Shown: positions 1 through 9,692, counted from the stretch's first letter. The stretch: DNA of 64,000 nucleotides from Nocardia sp. NBC_00565 (GCF_036345915.1 NZ_CP107785.1:8122001-8186000), one strand, 5' to 3'. Program-made: numbers and translations. Notes: generated from the letters alone by a model not told the origin.

Positions 1-300
1 GACCGCGAACAACCGGATCATCTCGATGGCCATGCCCACCGTGCCCGCGAAACCCGCCGCAGAATAGGTATCGGTGATGAACACCTTCTCCATATCACGG
101 CTGGCCAGCAGGTTTCCCATGGTGCCGCGCCGATCACCGGCGAGCAGCACACCGCCACGGTAGGCGACGGCGACGATCGTGGTGCCGTGCGGCGCGATGT
201 CGCGCCCGCTGACCTCGACATTGCCGAAATGATTGCCCGGAAGGAGTTCCGGTGCGTATCGGCGCAGGTTCTCGGAGAAGGAAGATGTCGCGTACTCCAC
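1..300 (-). CDS. prcB: Proteasome subunit beta, N-terminal part (runs off window start)
   Basis: Catalytic beta subunit of the actinobacterial 20S proteasome, which degrades pupylated proteins in the cytoplasm. The 100 visible codons hold a propeptide of about 39 residues with the family motif RRYAPELLP, then [10 protein letters not shown], where the first Thr is the nucleophile exposed on self-cleavage. Counting from that Thr, Asp17 (in AGDRR) and Lys33 (in DMEKVFITD) are in the expected catalytic places. The start is uncertain: GTG at 300 gives a short propeptide, and another in-frame GTG lies at 351. A stop codon follows further upstream, so the 5' end is complete. Upstream on the same strand is gnd rather than pup or dop, which normally precede prcB. 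The rest of the gene, and any prcA, lies outside the window. Confidence 0.88.
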   Translation of the reverse strand, partial: MEYATSSFSENLRRYAPELLPGNHFGNVEVSGRDIAPHGTTIVAVAYRGGVLLAGDRRGTMGNLLASRDMEKVFITDTYSAAGFAGTVGMAIEMIRLFAV

Positions 301-472
301 CCACCCACCGTAACGATTCCCGCGTCGCGCGTCAGCGCACCGAACTCCCACGGGCGGCGGCCGAGTGCCGCAACAGTTGCACCTCCGCTATCCGAACCGC
401 TCGGCACGTGGACAGCGCCGTCCGCCCCATTCTGTCTGAGACGGCGTGTTTCGGGGTGGTCCCCGGCGGGTG

Positions 473-1504
473 CTACTTCGACGGCAGCTCGTTGTGGCCG
501 CCGAAGGCCTTGCGCATGGCCGAGAGCATCTTGTCCGCGTACAGCGCCTCACCGCGCGAGGAGAACCGTGCGAACAGCGCCGAGGACAGCACAGGCGCGG
601 GCACGCCGGTATCTATCGCGGCGTCCAGCGTCCAGCGACCCTCGCCGGAATCCGAAACCCGCCCGTCGAACGAATCCAAGTTCGGATCGGCGTAGAGCTC
701 GATCGCCGTCAGATCCAGCAACCATGAGGCGACCACGGAACCGCGCCGCCACACCTCGGTCACCTCGGGCACATCGATGTCGTACTGGTACCACTCCGGA
801 TGTTCGAGCGGGGTCTCCTCGGCGGAGGCCACGACATTGCGATTCGCGCCGATATTCGCCCTGTGCAGGATGTTCAGACCCTCGGCGTAGGCCGCCATCG
901 CGCCGTACTCGATGCCGTTGTGCACCATCTTCACGAAATGACCCGCACCGGCCGGGCCGCAGTGCAGATAGCCCTGTTCGGCAGGGGAGGGCTCGCCGGT
1001 GCGGCCCGGGGTTCGCTCGGCCGCCGCGACGCCGGGCGCGATGGACTTCAGCAGCGGATCCAGATGCGCCACCGGTTCGGCCTCGCCGCCGATCATCAGG
1101 CAGAAGCCACGTGCGAGGCCGTAAACACCTCCTGACGTGCCGATATCCACGTAGTGAATGCCCTTCGGCCGCAGCTCGGCGGCGCGGGCGATGTCATCGT
1201 GGTAGCGGCTGTTGCCGCCGTCGATGATGATGTCGCCGGGCTCGAGCAGCTCGGCCACCTGGTCGATCACCTGACCGGTCACCGCGGCCGGGATCATCAC
1301 CCAGACCACCCGCGGGGTCTCCAGCCGGGACACGAAGTCCCGGAGCTCGGTTGAGCCCTGGAAACTGTCGCTGCCCAGCTCCTCGGCGAGTACGTCGATG
1401 GTCTTGGGTCTGCGTTCGTAGCCGACGGCGGTGTGCCCGTCCTTGACGATGCGGCGCACGATATTGCCGCCCATGCGTCCCAGGCCGATCATTCCCAGCT
1501 GCAT
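473..1504 (-). CDS. gnd: 6-phosphogluconate dehydrogenase, decarboxylating (short GndA/YqeC type)
   Basis: Oxidises 6-phosphogluconate to ribulose 5-phosphate in the oxidative pentose phosphate pathway, a cytoplasmic reaction. The 343-residue protein opens with the Rossmann motif GLGRMGGNIVRRI, followed by IIDGGNSRYHDDI, the substrate-binding block DIGTSGGVYGLARGF and the catalytic Lys in HFVKMVHNGIEY. Its length matches the short bacterial form (about 300-340 residues) rather than the 470-residue E. coli enzyme. The ATG at 1504 is chosen because the Rossmann fold begins at once and a GAGGGAGA ribosome site lies just upstream; the frame stays open further upstream but is not family-like. It ends about 170 bases before the proteasome subunit on the same strand. 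Confidence 0.93.
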   Translation of the reverse strand: MQLGMIGLGRMGGNIVRRIVKDGHTAVGYERRPKTIDVLAEELGSDSFQGSTELRDFVSRLETPRVVWVMIPAAVTGQVIDQVAELLEPGDIIIDGGNSRYHDDIARAAELRPKGIHYVDIGTSGGVYGLARGFCLMIGGEAEPVAHLDPLLKSIAPGVAAAERTPGRTGEPSPAEQGYLHCGPAGAGHFVKMVHNGIEYGAMAAYAEGLNILHRANIGANRNVVASAEETPLEHPEWYQYDIDVPEVTEVWRRGSVVASWLLDLTAIELYADPNLDSFDGRVSDSGEGRWTLDAAIDTGVPAPVLSSALFARFSSRGEALYADKMLSAMRKAFGGHNELPSK

Positions 1505-1787
1505 TCCATCTCCCTCGTTGCGTGCGAAGCCCGGATGGCGAGAGTTCGGATCGATTGTCTCTCGCAGGTGTAACGCGCGATGCGCTGCACCGATAAACGG
1601 ATTGGCTCCGTGTAGTTGCCAGACCCCCGACCCGGCAACTGCGCGGGGCCCTTCCATGTGCGGCGCGTTCCGTTGCACGGGATTTGCTGTTGGATCGTGC
1701 TGTGCCGACGATGTCAGTAGGGAGCACTATCGTTGGCGGGGACTCGCACCGTGCGAGCCCTTTTCAATCGAGCGGGGAGGACGGTTC

Positions 1788-4760
1788 GTGACGAGCGAAT
1801 CGAGCACCGGGCGTCGCGGCCGACACGAGGATGGCGAGGTCGGATTACGACAGCTCCTCGACTCGGCTCGTTCATCGACCCCGCAGCAGCCCGCCCCACC
1901 CCGCCCGGTCCAGCGCCAGCCCCCACCCCCACGCACCGTCCCGCAGCCCCCGGCCCCATCCGAGTCGGCCACGCAGCACCCGGCTGGACAACAGCCGTCC
2001 GGCCCCGAGTCGTCCGCCGAACAGCAGTCCGCCGGCCAGCACTACTCGGCCCATCAACCCGCGCCGCACCAGCCGTCGAGACCGCAGGCGTCGCATCAAT
2101 CATCGGAGTGGGCCGGTGATCATGAGACGTCGAACCTGTATCAACCAGCGGCCCGGTATCAGGAGTCCGACCAGTATCAGAGGTCGGCCGCAGATGAGAC
2201 GTTCGACCCGAATCAGTCTGCGGTACAGCAACAGTCGGGCCAGCCTTACTCGGCCGATTATCAGTCTGCGTCGCCGCATCAACCGTCGAGACCGCAGACG
2301 CCACACCGATCCTCGGAGTGGTCCGGTGATCATGAGGCGTCGGACCTGTATCAGTCGGCGACCCGATATCAAGAGTCCGACGAGTATCGCGGGTCCGAGC
2401 ATGAGATGTCGGATCCGAATCAGTCGGCAGTGCAGCAACAGTCGGCGCAGTACCAGTCAGCGAGTCGGTACCAGGAGGCGACTGCGTATGAGGCGTTCGA
2501 CCTGAATCAGTCGGCGGCACAGCAACAGTCCGGCCAGCATCAGTCTGCGTCGCAGGGTCAGCAGTCGGCACAGCAGTCATCGGAGTGGGCCGGTGATCAT
2601 GAGACGTCGGATTCGTACCAGTCGGCGAGTCGGTATCAGGGGGCGACTGCGTATGAGGCGTTCGACCTGAATCAGTCGGCGGCACAGCAACAGTCCGGCC
2701 AGCATCAGTCTGCGTCGCAGGGTCAGCAGTCGGCACAGCAGTCATCGGAGTGGGCCGGTGATCATGAGACGTCGGATTCGTACCAGTCGGCGAGTCGGTA
2801 TCAGGAGGCGACTGCGTATGAGGCGTTCGATCTGAATCAGTCGGTGGCCCAGGAGCAGTCTGCTGGGCAGGAGCAGTCGGGCCAGTATGAGCCTTCGCGG
2901 TCGGGCCGATCGTCGGAACCGCAGGTGGCGGAAGAGTCTTCGGAGTGGGCCGGTGATTCCGCGCCGACCGAGCCGCTGCGGACGACTCGGCGGGCGAAAG
3001 CGGCCCGGCCCGAGGCGTCGTCGTCGGCCGGGAGCGAGCGTTGGCAGCGGCGTAGCTCGTCCGAGGAACCACTGCAGACGAGCGGGCTGAGGTCATCGAT
3101 CGTCAAGCGCATCGGGATCGGTGTCGGCGCGCTCATCGCGGTCCTCGGGCTGGCTTACGTTGCGGACCTTGTGCTTTCGTCGGGCCACGTGCCGCGCGGT
3201 GTCGTCGTCGCCGGCATCGAGATCGGTGGCAAGGACACCGACGCCGCGGACGCGCAACTGCGCACCGAACTCGGCCCACGCGCCGATCAGGAGCTGCCGT
3301 TGCAGATCGGCGATGTGCAGACCCGATTGACGCCCACCACCGCGGGCCTGGCGATGGATTGGGATCGCACCTGGGCTCGCATCGGTTCTCAGCCGCTCAA
3401 TCCGATCACCCGGCTGACCTCGCTGTTCACCACCCACACCGTGCCCGTCGCCAGCACTGTCGACGACAATGCGCTCGATACCCAGCTGACTGCGCTGCGC
3501 GTGCACGACCGCGCGACGGTCGAGGGCACCATCGCCTTCGACGGCGCTCGCGCGGTCGCCGTGCCGCCGGTGCCCGGCCGGGTCCTCGATGTCCCCGCCG
3601 CGCGCGCCGCGCTCATCGACAACTGGTACCTCGGCGCGCTGGTGGATCTCCCGGAGACCGCCGCGCCCATCGCCGTGCGCCCGGAGGCGGTCCAGCAGGC
3701 CTTGCACGATATCGCCGAACCGGCCGTGCGCGCGCCGATTGTCTTCGCGGGCAAGAACAATGCGACCGGCAAGCTGGAACCGGAGCAGATCGCATCCGTG
3801 CTGGCCTTCGCCCCCGATGGCCAGGGTGGTCTCGCCGCGACCTTCAAACAGGATGTGGTCCTCGGCGTGCTCGGCCCACAACTCGCACCCTCGGAAGTCG
3901 AGGCCAAGGATGCGACCTTCGCGCTGACCGGGGCGAAACCCACTGTGGTACCGGCCGTTATCGGCGACAAGATCAATTGGGCGAAGACATTGGAGCAGTT
4001 GTCCGCGCTGATCGTCGCGCCACAGGAGCGCACCGGGCAGGCGGTCTACGAGAAGGTGGATCCCAAGCTCACCACCGAGGCCGCGAACGCACTCGGTATC
4101 ACCGAGATGATGGGGCAATTCACCACCAGCGGTTTCAGCGGCCCGTCCGGCGTGAACATCCGAGTGGTCGCCCGCAAGGTGAACGGCGCCATCGTCAAAC
4201 CAGGAGAAACGTTCTCGCTCAATGACTTCACCGGCCCCCGCGGCACCGCCGAGGGCTACGTCGAATCCGGCATCATCGACCACGGTCGCCCGAGCACCGC
4301 GGTCGGCGGCGGCATCAGCCAATTCGCCACCACGCTCTACAACGCCGCCTATTTCGCGGGCATGGAGGACGCGGGCCACACCGAGCACAGCTACTACATC
4401 TCGCGCTACCCGGCGGCACGCGAGGCCACCGTCTTCGACGGCGTCATCGACCTCAAATTCCGCAACAACGGCCAAACCGGTGTCTACATCGAGACTTCGA
4501 CCACCGACTCCGAGGTGACCGTCCGCCTCTGGGGTACCAAGACCGTCAACGTCGAATCCATTACCGGCGAAAAGACCAAGCCCACCGAGCCCACCGAGAT
4601 CAAACTCCCCAAGGGCAAGGACTGCATCGCCACCGAAGGCGCCCCCGGCTTCACCATCTCCGACACCCGAGTCATCACCGACAGCAAAACCGGCCGCCAG
4701 ATCTCTCGCACCACCCGCACCGTCAAGTACGACCCCATCCCAGTCGTGAAGTGCGAGTAG
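1788..4760 (+). CDS. VanW-family membrane protein with repeat-rich disordered N-terminus
   Basis: Predicted envelope protein of 990 residues whose exact role is unknown. From the GTG start (strong GGGGAGGA site upstream) it has a Pro-rich stretch, then a long Gln/Ser/Tyr-rich low-complexity region to about residue 420 including near-perfect 55-residue repeats. One transmembrane helix follows at about 442-465 (IGIGVGALIAVLGLAYVADL). The outer part has tandem YoaR-type peptidoglycan-binding-like domains (about 470-770) and a VanW domain (about 783-905) with the motif VGGGISQFATTLYNAAY. Outside this group the name derives from vancomycin-resistance clusters, but nothing here indicates resistance. 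The disordered cytoplasmic tail is unusually long. It may act in cell-wall organisation (inference). Divergent from gnd with a 283-base gap. Confidence 0.85.
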   Translation: MTSESSTGRRGRHEDGEVGLRQLLDSARSSTPQQPAPPRPVQRQPPPPRTVPQPPAPSESATQHPAGQQPSGPESSAEQQSAGQHYSAHQPAPHQPSRPQASHQSSEWAGDHETSNLYQPAARYQESDQYQRSAADETFDPNQSAVQQQSGQPYSADYQSASPHQPSRPQTPHRSSEWSGDHEASDLYQSATRYQESDEYRGSEHEMSDPNQSAVQQQSAQYQSASRYQEATAYEAFDLNQSAAQQQSGQHQSASQGQQSAQQSSEWAGDHETSDSYQSASRYQGATAYEAFDLNQSAAQQQSGQHQSASQGQQSAQQSSEWAGDHETSDSYQSASRYQEATAYEAFDLNQSVAQEQSAGQEQSGQYEPSRSGRSSEPQVAEESSEWAGDSAPTEPLRTTRRAKAARPEASSSAGSERWQRRSSSEEPLQTSGLRSSIVKRIGIGVGALIAVLGLAYVADLVLSSGHVPRGVVVAGIEIGGKDTDAADAQLRTELGPRADQELPLQIGDVQTRLTPTTAGLAMDWDRTWARIGSQPLNPITRLTSLFTTHTVPVASTVDDNALDTQLTALRVHDRATVEGTIAFDGARAVAVPPVPGRVLDVPAARAALIDNWYLGALVDLPETAAPIAVRPEAVQQALHDIAEPAVRAPIVFAGKNNATGKLEPEQIASVLAFAPDGQGGLAATFKQDVVLGVLGPQLAPSEVEAKDATFALTGAKPTVVPAVIGDKINWAKTLEQLSALIVAPQERTGQAVYEKVDPKLTTEAANALGITEMMGQFTTSGFSGPSGVNIRVVARKVNGAIVKPGETFSLNDFTGPRGTAEGYVESGIIDHGRPSTAVGGGISQFATTLYNAAYFAGMEDAGHTEHSYYISRYPAAREATVFDGVIDLKFRNNGQTGVYIETSTTDSEVTVRLWGTKTVNVESITGEKTKPTEPTEIKLPKGKDCIATEGAPGFTISDTRVITDSKTGRQISRTTRTVKYDPIPVVKCE
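2481..2845 (+). repeat. 165-bp tandem repeat inside the VanW-family gene
   Basis: The marker actgcgtatgaggcgttcga recurs at 2481, 2646 and 2811, an exact 165-base (55-codon) period. The first two units are almost identical at the DNA level; the third decays after about 35 bases. Each unit encodes a block beginning TAYEAFDLNQS and containing SSEWAGDHETSDSYQSASRY. Older, diverged versions of the SSEWxGDHE block lie at about 2100 and 2310. Recent duplication is the simplest reading, so repeat number may vary between strains. Confidence 0.9.
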
Positions 4761-4817
4761 CCACCGGGCGGCCCGAGCCGGTCGTGGAAGCTTCGCATCA
4801 AGGCCACCACCTCCGCA

Positions 4818-5261
4818 TTACTTTTGGCTATCGACGGAACGGTTCTCCTGCCACCGCTGCACTGCCGTTTGCACGGCCTCTTCGTCTTCGACAGCATGGG
4901 CACCGGATGCGCCTGCGGCACCGAGGATCAACTCACCGTCGGTAACCAGAACACCGCCCGCCCACGGGACGAAGTCGCCGCCGTAGAGGTGCTGGATGCT
5001 GTCGACGATTCCCCCGGGGAGGTTGATCAGGCCGGAGGGCTGCAGTGCAAGCAGCGCAGTGCGCGCCTTGGCCACTGCAATTCGGCTGGTCATGGGCATA
5101 CCGCCATCGCTGCGCCGCAGGACGATCACCGCTCCGGCAACGTCGACAACGGCCACCGCCAGCGGAGGGAAACCTCGCTCCGCACCGACCGCCAACGCCG
5201 TTTGCACCAACCAATCCGCCTCGGCCAACTTCAACCCGGGAAGGCGTGGAGTACCAGACAT
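4818..5261 (-). CDS. GlcG/HbpS-family (DUF336) protein
   Basis: Small cytoplasmic or surface protein of the GlcG/HbpS fold (147 residues from the chosen ATG). Family features seen are the N-terminal helix with LAEADWLVQTAL, the strand motif LAVAVVDVAGAVIVLRRSDG, the helix block SRIAVAKARTAL and the C-terminal GAAGASGAHAVEDEEAVQTA. HbpS proteins bind haem and GlcG sits in glycolate operons, but neither function can be assigned here. No good ribosome site precedes ATG 5261 or the alternative GTG at 5309, so the start is uncertain. It converges with the VanW-family gene and stands alone. Confidence 0.8.
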   Translation of the reverse strand: MSGTPRLPGLKLAEADWLVQTALAVGAERGFPPLAVAVVDVAGAVIVLRRSDGGMPMTSRIAVAKARTALLALQPSGLINLPGGIVDSIQHLYGGDFVPWAGGVLVTDGELILGAAGASGAHAVEDEEAVQTAVQRWQENRSVDSQK

Positions 5262-5445
5262 GAACCCGAAATTAACGGCGACAGCCCCAGGAGTCAAAGC
5301 AGCCACCACTTTTCAAATGTCTCGCACAACTGATCGAGAGGCATATCGCGAACGCGAACTGACCATGTCCCGCGCTATGACATACCGCTTGGCCCAATCG
5401 GCAAGTGCACGTGGCTGTTACGTCGAAACATCGTATCGCCCAGTC

Positions 5446-6552
5446 CTACAGCGGCGTTTTCATCAGCAGCACGTTGTACTGGTTGTACACCGAAAGCAAG
5501 AAGTACAGATCACTGCCGGTTTGGTAGGGAAAGATCATCGGCGCGTAGGCACTCGGCAGTGTGGGCCCATCGACCAGCACCTGCGGCTCACTCCACGGCC
5601 CCTCCGGCTTCGGTGCGCTGCGCATGACCACCGAATTGTTCGCATCCGTGGTCAGCATCACGAACTTGCCGAGATGGTCGTTCCACATCACCGACAGCTC
5701 GGCGACGCCGTCGAGGATCGGGGCGGCGACTTTGGCGTCGGGCTTCCACTCCTTGCCGTCCCAGTACTCGTAGAGATCGATATTCGCGATATCGGATTCC
5801 TTTGCCCGCGAGACGAATCCGGGATGCTGCCGGCCGGCGGCCGTGCCGTAGCGGTAGACGTAACCGTCGTCCTTCAGGAAGGCGTTCTGTTGAAAGTTCT
5901 GATGCCCGTCCACATTCGCGCGTCGGGTGGTGGTCAACGGTGCCCAGCTGCGCCCACCGTCACCGGAGGCGGCGAGGGTGGAGAAGTTGGTATCCCACTT
6001 GCCGTGTTCACCCCAGTCGGCCACCGACATCAGGCTCATGTACTGCACGCCGCCGACCGAAATGCCCGCTGTCGGAATGAGACTGATCTCGATGCCGGGA
6101 ATCTTCGGACTGGGCAGCGGATTATTGCTCACGACGCCGTCGAACGAAATCCCGTGCGACGGATCCTTGGTGTTGCTCTGGAACAGCACCTGGCTGCTCC
6201 ATGCCCACACGCTGCCCACGAGCAGATTCCGGAAGCCCAGGCCCGCGCTGTCACCGAAGGCGGTGAGCATCCGGCCGCCGCCGTCGTCCCACATGATGCC
6301 GAGGTCGGTGCCGAGCACATTGACGTTCTGGGTGCGATTGGGGCTGTCCATGCCGGTCATCTGGAAGACCGCCTGGGTCACCCCCGGTAGCCGAGGCAGA
6401 CCTCGCGGCTGGCCATTGATGCCCGGAATGGGGTTGATGCCGGGAATGGGGATCACGATATTCGGATCGGCGACGGCCGGTCCGGCCAATGCCACGGCGA
6501 GAGCGGCGGTGAGAACACCGGCTCTGGTGAATGCGGACAGCGATCGGTTCAT
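5446..6552 (-). CDS. Secreted DUF4185-domain protein
   Basis: Exported protein of 368 residues. It has a clear signal peptide (Arg at residue 3, hydrophobic VLTAALAVALAGPAVA, cleavage near AVA-DP), then a short Pro/Gly/Ile-rich linker and a DUF4185 domain spanning most of the chain. DUF4185 has a beta-propeller, glycosidase-like look (repeated blocks such as LGTDLGIMWDDGGG, TAFGDSAG, YMSLMSV, YEYWDGKEW). The catalytic role is unproven. The ATG at 6552 follows an AAGGGA site; an upstream in-frame start lacks one. A paralogue lies at 12676-13785. Confidence 0.82.
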   Translation of the reverse strand: MNRSLSAFTRAGVLTAALAVALAGPAVADPNIVIPIPGINPIPGINGQPRGLPRLPGVTQAVFQMTGMDSPNRTQNVNVLGTDLGIMWDDGGGRMLTAFGDSAGLGFRNLLVGSVWAWSSQVLFQSNTKDPSHGISFDGVVSNNPLPSPKIPGIEISLIPTAGISVGGVQYMSLMSVADWGEHGKWDTNFSTLAASGDGGRSWAPLTTTRRANVDGHQNFQQNAFLKDDGYVYRYGTAAGRQHPGFVSRAKESDIANIDLYEYWDGKEWKPDAKVAAPILDGVAELSVMWNDHLGKFVMLTTDANNSVVMRSAPKPEGPWSEPQVLVDGPTLPSAYAPMIFPYQTGSDLYFLLSVYNQYNVLLMKTPL

Positions 6553-6660
6553 CCGGACGATCCCTTCTTCGGCGCGCGCGGTCTGCCCGGCCATTGTGCC
6601 CGGTTTCGATGCGGATGTGTGGATGCGTTCGATGTGGAACCGGACACCCGCCCCCGAAAT

Positions 6661-6703
6661 GACGACAGCGGCCCCGGAGAGAGCTCCGGGGCCGCTGTCG
6701 TCG
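6661..6703 (-). terminator. Rho-independent-type hairpin after the fadE5-type gene
   Basis: A perfect 19-base inverted repeat, GACGACAGCGGCCCCGGAG and its complement, separated by 4 bases. It begins 29 bases past the stop of the acyl-CoA dehydrogenase gene (minus strand). There is no T-tract, as is common in actinomycetes. Confidence 0.85.
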
Positions 6704-6731
6704 TATTCGCTTGTGTTCGAACCCTATCGGA

Positions 6732-8567
6732 TCAGAACGCCGCTTCGTCCAGCTCCATAATGTCGTTGTCCAGGTTCGACAGGATGGCGCGAGTCGAGGT
6801 CAGCTCGGGCAGCACGTTGCGGGCGAAGAACTGTGCGACGGCGACCTTGCCCTGGTAGAACGACTCGTCAGCACCGGTCGCGCCATTGTCGAGGGCCTTG
6901 GTCGCGACCTCGGCACCACGCAGCAGCTGCCAGCCGATCAGCAGGTCGCCGACCGCCATCAGGAAGCGCACCGAGCCGAGACCGACCTTGTACAGCTCCG
7001 ACGGGTTCTCCTGAGCGCCCATCAGGTGTCCGGTCAGGGTGGCGGCCATGGCCTGCACATCCTCGAGCGCGGTGGCCAGCAGCTTGCGCTCGGCCTTGAG
7101 GCGACCGTTGCCAGCCTCCGACTCGATGAACTTCTGCACCTGACCGGCCACGTGGGCCAGCGCGACGCCGCGGTCACGGGCGATCTTGCGGAAGAAGAAG
7201 TCCTGCGCCTGAATCGCGGTGGTGCCCTCGTAGAGCGAGTCGATCTTCGCGTCGCGGATGTACTGCTCGATCGGGTAGTCCTGCAGGAAGCCCGAGCCGC
7301 CGAAGGTCTGCAGCGATTCGGTCAGGTACTGGTAGGCCCGCTCGGAACCGACACCCTTGACGATCGGCAGCAGCAGATCGTTGACGCGGAAGGCCGTGTC
7401 CGCATCGGCGCCGGAAACCAGCTGCGCGATATCGGCATCCTGGTGCGCGGCGGTGTAGAGGTAGATGGCGCGCAGGCCCTCGGCGTAGGCCTTTTGCAGG
7501 GCCAGCGAGCGACGCACGTCCGGGTGGTGGGTGATGGTGACGCGCGGGGCGGCCTTGTCGGTCATCTGGGTCAGGTCCGCACCCTGGACGCGCTGCTTGG
7601 CGTAGTCCAGTGCGTTCAGGTAACCGGTCGACAGGGTGGCGATGGCCTTGGTGCCCACCATCATGCGCGCGTTCTCGATCACGTCGAACATCTGCGCGAT
7701 GCCGTTGTGCACCTCGCCGACCAGCCAGCCCTTGGCGGGCACGCCGTGGCCGCCGAAGGTGACCTCACAGGTGGCCGAGACCTTGATGCCCATCTTGTGC
7801 TCGACATTGGTGACGAAGGCACCGTTGCGGTCGCCCAGGGTCTGGGTATCGAAGTCGAAGTGCCACTTCGGCACGTAGAACAGCGACAGGCCCTTGGTAC
7901 CCGGTCCCGCGCCCTCGGGGCGGGCCAGCACCAGATGCATGATGTTCTCGAACAGGTCGTCGGAATCACCCGAGGTGATGAAGCGCTTGACGCCCTCGAT
8001 GTGCCAGGAACCGTCCTCCTGCTGGACCGCCTTGGTGCGGCCGGCGCCGACGTCGGAACCGGCGTCCGGCTCGGTCAGCACCATGGTGGCGCCCCAGTTG
8101 CGATCGGCGATGATCTGAGCCCACTTCTTCTGCTCATCGGTGCCGTTGTTGTAGAAGACCTGCGCGAAGCCCGCACCCGCGGCGTACATCTGGGCCGGGG
8201 GGTTGGCGCCGAGGACCATCTCGCTAAGCGCCCACGTGACCGCGCTCGGCGCGGCGAGGCCGCCCAGCTCCTCGCGGACGCCGACCTTGGCCCAGCCGGC
8301 GTCTTCGAGCGCGCGGTAGGACTTCTTGAACGACTCGGGGAGGGTGACCGTGTGGGTCGCGGGATCGAAGGTCGGCGGGTTGCGGTCACCGTCGACGAAC
8401 GAATCGGCCAGTGGACCCTCGGCCAGGCGACGCACTTCGTTGAGCATCTCCTTGACGGTCTCGGTGTCGAGATCGCCGTATGCGTCGCCGTCGAGGAGCG
8501 AGCCGAGGCCGAGCACCTCGAAGAGGTTGAACTCCAGGTCGCGGACGTTGCTCTTGTAGTGGCCCAT
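6732..8567 (-). CDS. fadE5: Acyl-CoA dehydrogenase, FadE5 type
   Basis: Flavin-dependent enzyme of beta-oxidation that introduces the alpha,beta double bond in acyl-CoA. The 611-residue length equals M. tuberculosis FadE5, and many blocks are close to that protein as I recall it: [13 protein letters not shown] start, [30 protein letters not shown] FAD motif (here [15 protein letters not shown]), [58 protein letters not shown], and the C-terminal [12 protein letters not shown]. It has the extra C-terminal helical domain of the long ACAD subgroup. A GGAGAG site precedes the ATG. It is monocistronic, with a strong hairpin behind and a palindromic operator candidate 143-175 bases upstream. Confidence 0.93.
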   Translation of the reverse strand: MGHYKSNVRDLEFNLFEVLGLGSLLDGDAYGDLDTETVKEMLNEVRRLAEGPLADSFVDGDRNPPTFDPATHTVTLPESFKKSYRALEDAGWAKVGVREELGGLAAPSAVTWALSEMVLGANPPAQMYAAGAGFAQVFYNNGTDEQKKWAQIIADRNWGATMVLTEPDAGSDVGAGRTKAVQQEDGSWHIEGVKRFITSGDSDDLFENIMHLVLARPEGAGPGTKGLSLFYVPKWHFDFDTQTLGDRNGAFVTNVEHKMGIKVSATCEVTFGGHGVPAKGWLVGEVHNGIAQMFDVIENARMMVGTKAIATLSTGYLNALDYAKQRVQGADLTQMTDKAAPRVTITHHPDVRRSLALQKAYAEGLRAIYLYTAAHQDADIAQLVSGADADTAFRVNDLLLPIVKGVGSERAYQYLTESLQTFGGSGFLQDYPIEQYIRDAKIDSLYEGTTAIQAQDFFFRKIARDRGVALAHVAGQVQKFIESEAGNGRLKAERKLLATALEDVQAMAATLTGHLMGAQENPSELYKVGLGSVRFLMAVGDLLIGWQLLRGAEVATKALDNGATGADESFYQGKVAVAQFFARNVLPELTSTRAILSNLDNDIMELDEAAF

Positions 8568-8658
8568 GTCTGTTACTCACTCTCCGTTGAGTTGGTGCGG
8601 TCGGTTGGTTGCCGTTCCCGCCCGTTGTCGTCCACCGGGTAAGCCATGCCGGACTTCG

Positions 8659-8686
8659 GTAGCGACTGCTTGCAGGTCGCTCGAAA
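8659..8686 (-). repeat. 28-bp dispersed intergenic repeat, copy A
   Basis: The 28 bases here are the exact reverse complement of 14815-14842 (unit beginning TTTCGAGCGACCTGCAAGCA). The copy sits between the fadE5-type gene start and its operator. Function is unknown; see the copies at 14756-14842. Confidence 0.85.
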
Positions 8687-8709
8687 CGATCAGCCGCATG
8701 CTACTCGCG

Positions 8710-8742
8710 GGTAACTTACTCGCCATATTACCGGCCGGTAAT
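8710..8742. promoter_or_regulatory. Palindromic operator candidate upstream of fadE5
   Basis: Contains GGTAACTTACT (8710-8720) followed by the perfect 16-base palindrome ATTACCGGCCGGTAAT (8727-8742). The half-site GGTAACTTAC recurs exactly in the inverted repeat before the iron-sulfur reductase gene at 51244-51269. The form is typical of TetR-family operators; the regulator is not identified. Confidence 0.65.
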
Positions 8743-8994
8743 GGGGTCGCAAAGGCTCGAGCGGGCAAATGTGACGCGAAAAACACCCGACGGCATTGCC
8801 GTACGACTACGGCTCGCGTAGTAGACGATCCGCTCGGGGTTGCCGGTGAGTTCTGAGTGGCTGGTGTGCTCTGAGTGGTTCCGAGTGGCTGGTGTGCGTT
8901 CGGCGTGGCCTGTGGTTCGGCTTGCCGGTGGGTTTCGGCAGACGCACCCCAGGTGGCTGGGGGTTTCGAGGTAGCCGGGGGCTACCGTGGAATT

Positions 8995-9591
8995 GTGCGA
9001 ATCGAGACGAGCGCCGGGCCCGCCGAGATCGAGCTCGACAAGCCGCGCAAGGCGGCGTTCCTGCTGCTGCTCACGCACGGATCCGGCGGCGGTGTAGACG
9101 CGAAAGATCTGCTCGCGGTGCGGGACTGTGCCTATGAACTGGGTGGCGCGGTGGCGCGGGTGGTGCAGCCGTATCGGGTCGCCGGTCGGCGGGCGCCCGG
9201 CTCGGCGATCAAGCAGGACGAGGCGTGGTTGGAGATCGTCGCCGACCTGCGTCGTCGCGTGCGGAAGGTTCCGCTGATCCAAGGCGGACGCAGCAACGGT
9301 GCCCGAGTCGCCTGCCGCACCGCCATCGCCGCCGACGCCCGCGGAGTACTCGCGCTGTCGTTTCCACTGCATCCGCCGGGTAAGCCGGAGAAGACGAGGC
9401 GCGAGGAACTGCTCGCGACGGGCGATATCGAGGTCGTTGTGATCAACGGCGCGAACGACCCATTCGGCATCCCCGACCCCGCCGACGCCGCCGAGGTGCG
9501 GATTATCCCAGGTCAGCCGCACTCCTTCCGATCCGGATTCGACGTCATCGCGGAGACGGCCAAGCCTTGGTTGGAGCGCTGGAGCTCATAA
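8995..9591 (+). CDS. Alpha/beta hydrolase-family protein (KANL3/Tex30-like)
   Basis: Predicted small hydrolase of 198 residues with unknown substrate. The pattern is that of the short alpha/beta family with the oxyanion-side motif LLTHGSGGGVDA near the start, the nucleophile elbow GGRSNGARVA, a strand reading VLALSFPLHPPGKPEKTR, the acid region INGANDPFG and the catalytic His in PGQPHSF. GTG 8995 is chosen because the first beta strand (VRIETSAGPAEIEL) begins there; the frame is open upstream but has repetitive, non-protein-like sequence with two GAGTGGCTGGTGTGC repeats. Confidence 0.78.
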   Translation: MRIETSAGPAEIELDKPRKAAFLLLLTHGSGGGVDAKDLLAVRDCAYELGGAVARVVQPYRVAGRRAPGSAIKQDEAWLEIVADLRRRVRKVPLIQGGRSNGARVACRTAIAADARGVLALSFPLHPPGKPEKTRREELLATGDIEVVVINGANDPFGIPDPADAAEVRIIPGQPHSFRSGFDVIAETAKPWLERWSS

Positions 9592-9692
9592 CCATCAGTT
9601 CTGGCTCCCAGCAGAATCATCTGTTGGACTTCTGGTCGTCGTGCGGCAACGCTGAAAGGCGTTGAATCCCCACGCGATATCGGGAGCACCTC

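Noticed and set aside
187..1227. Long plus-strand open frame antisense to the proteasome subunit and gnd
   Set aside because: Arg/Pro-rich and in a shadow frame of high-GC minus-strand genes that match families.
2481..2845. CRISPR array
   Set aside because: The repeats are contiguous, in frame and coding, without spacers.
6711..8642. 643-codon plus-strand frame
   Set aside because: Antisense of the FadE5-type gene; no family features, explained by GC-rich codons.
8830..8994. Coding extension of the hydrolase gene upstream of 8995
   Set aside because: The frame is open but contains GAGTGGCTGGTGTGC direct repeats and no ribosome site; the fold begins at 8995.
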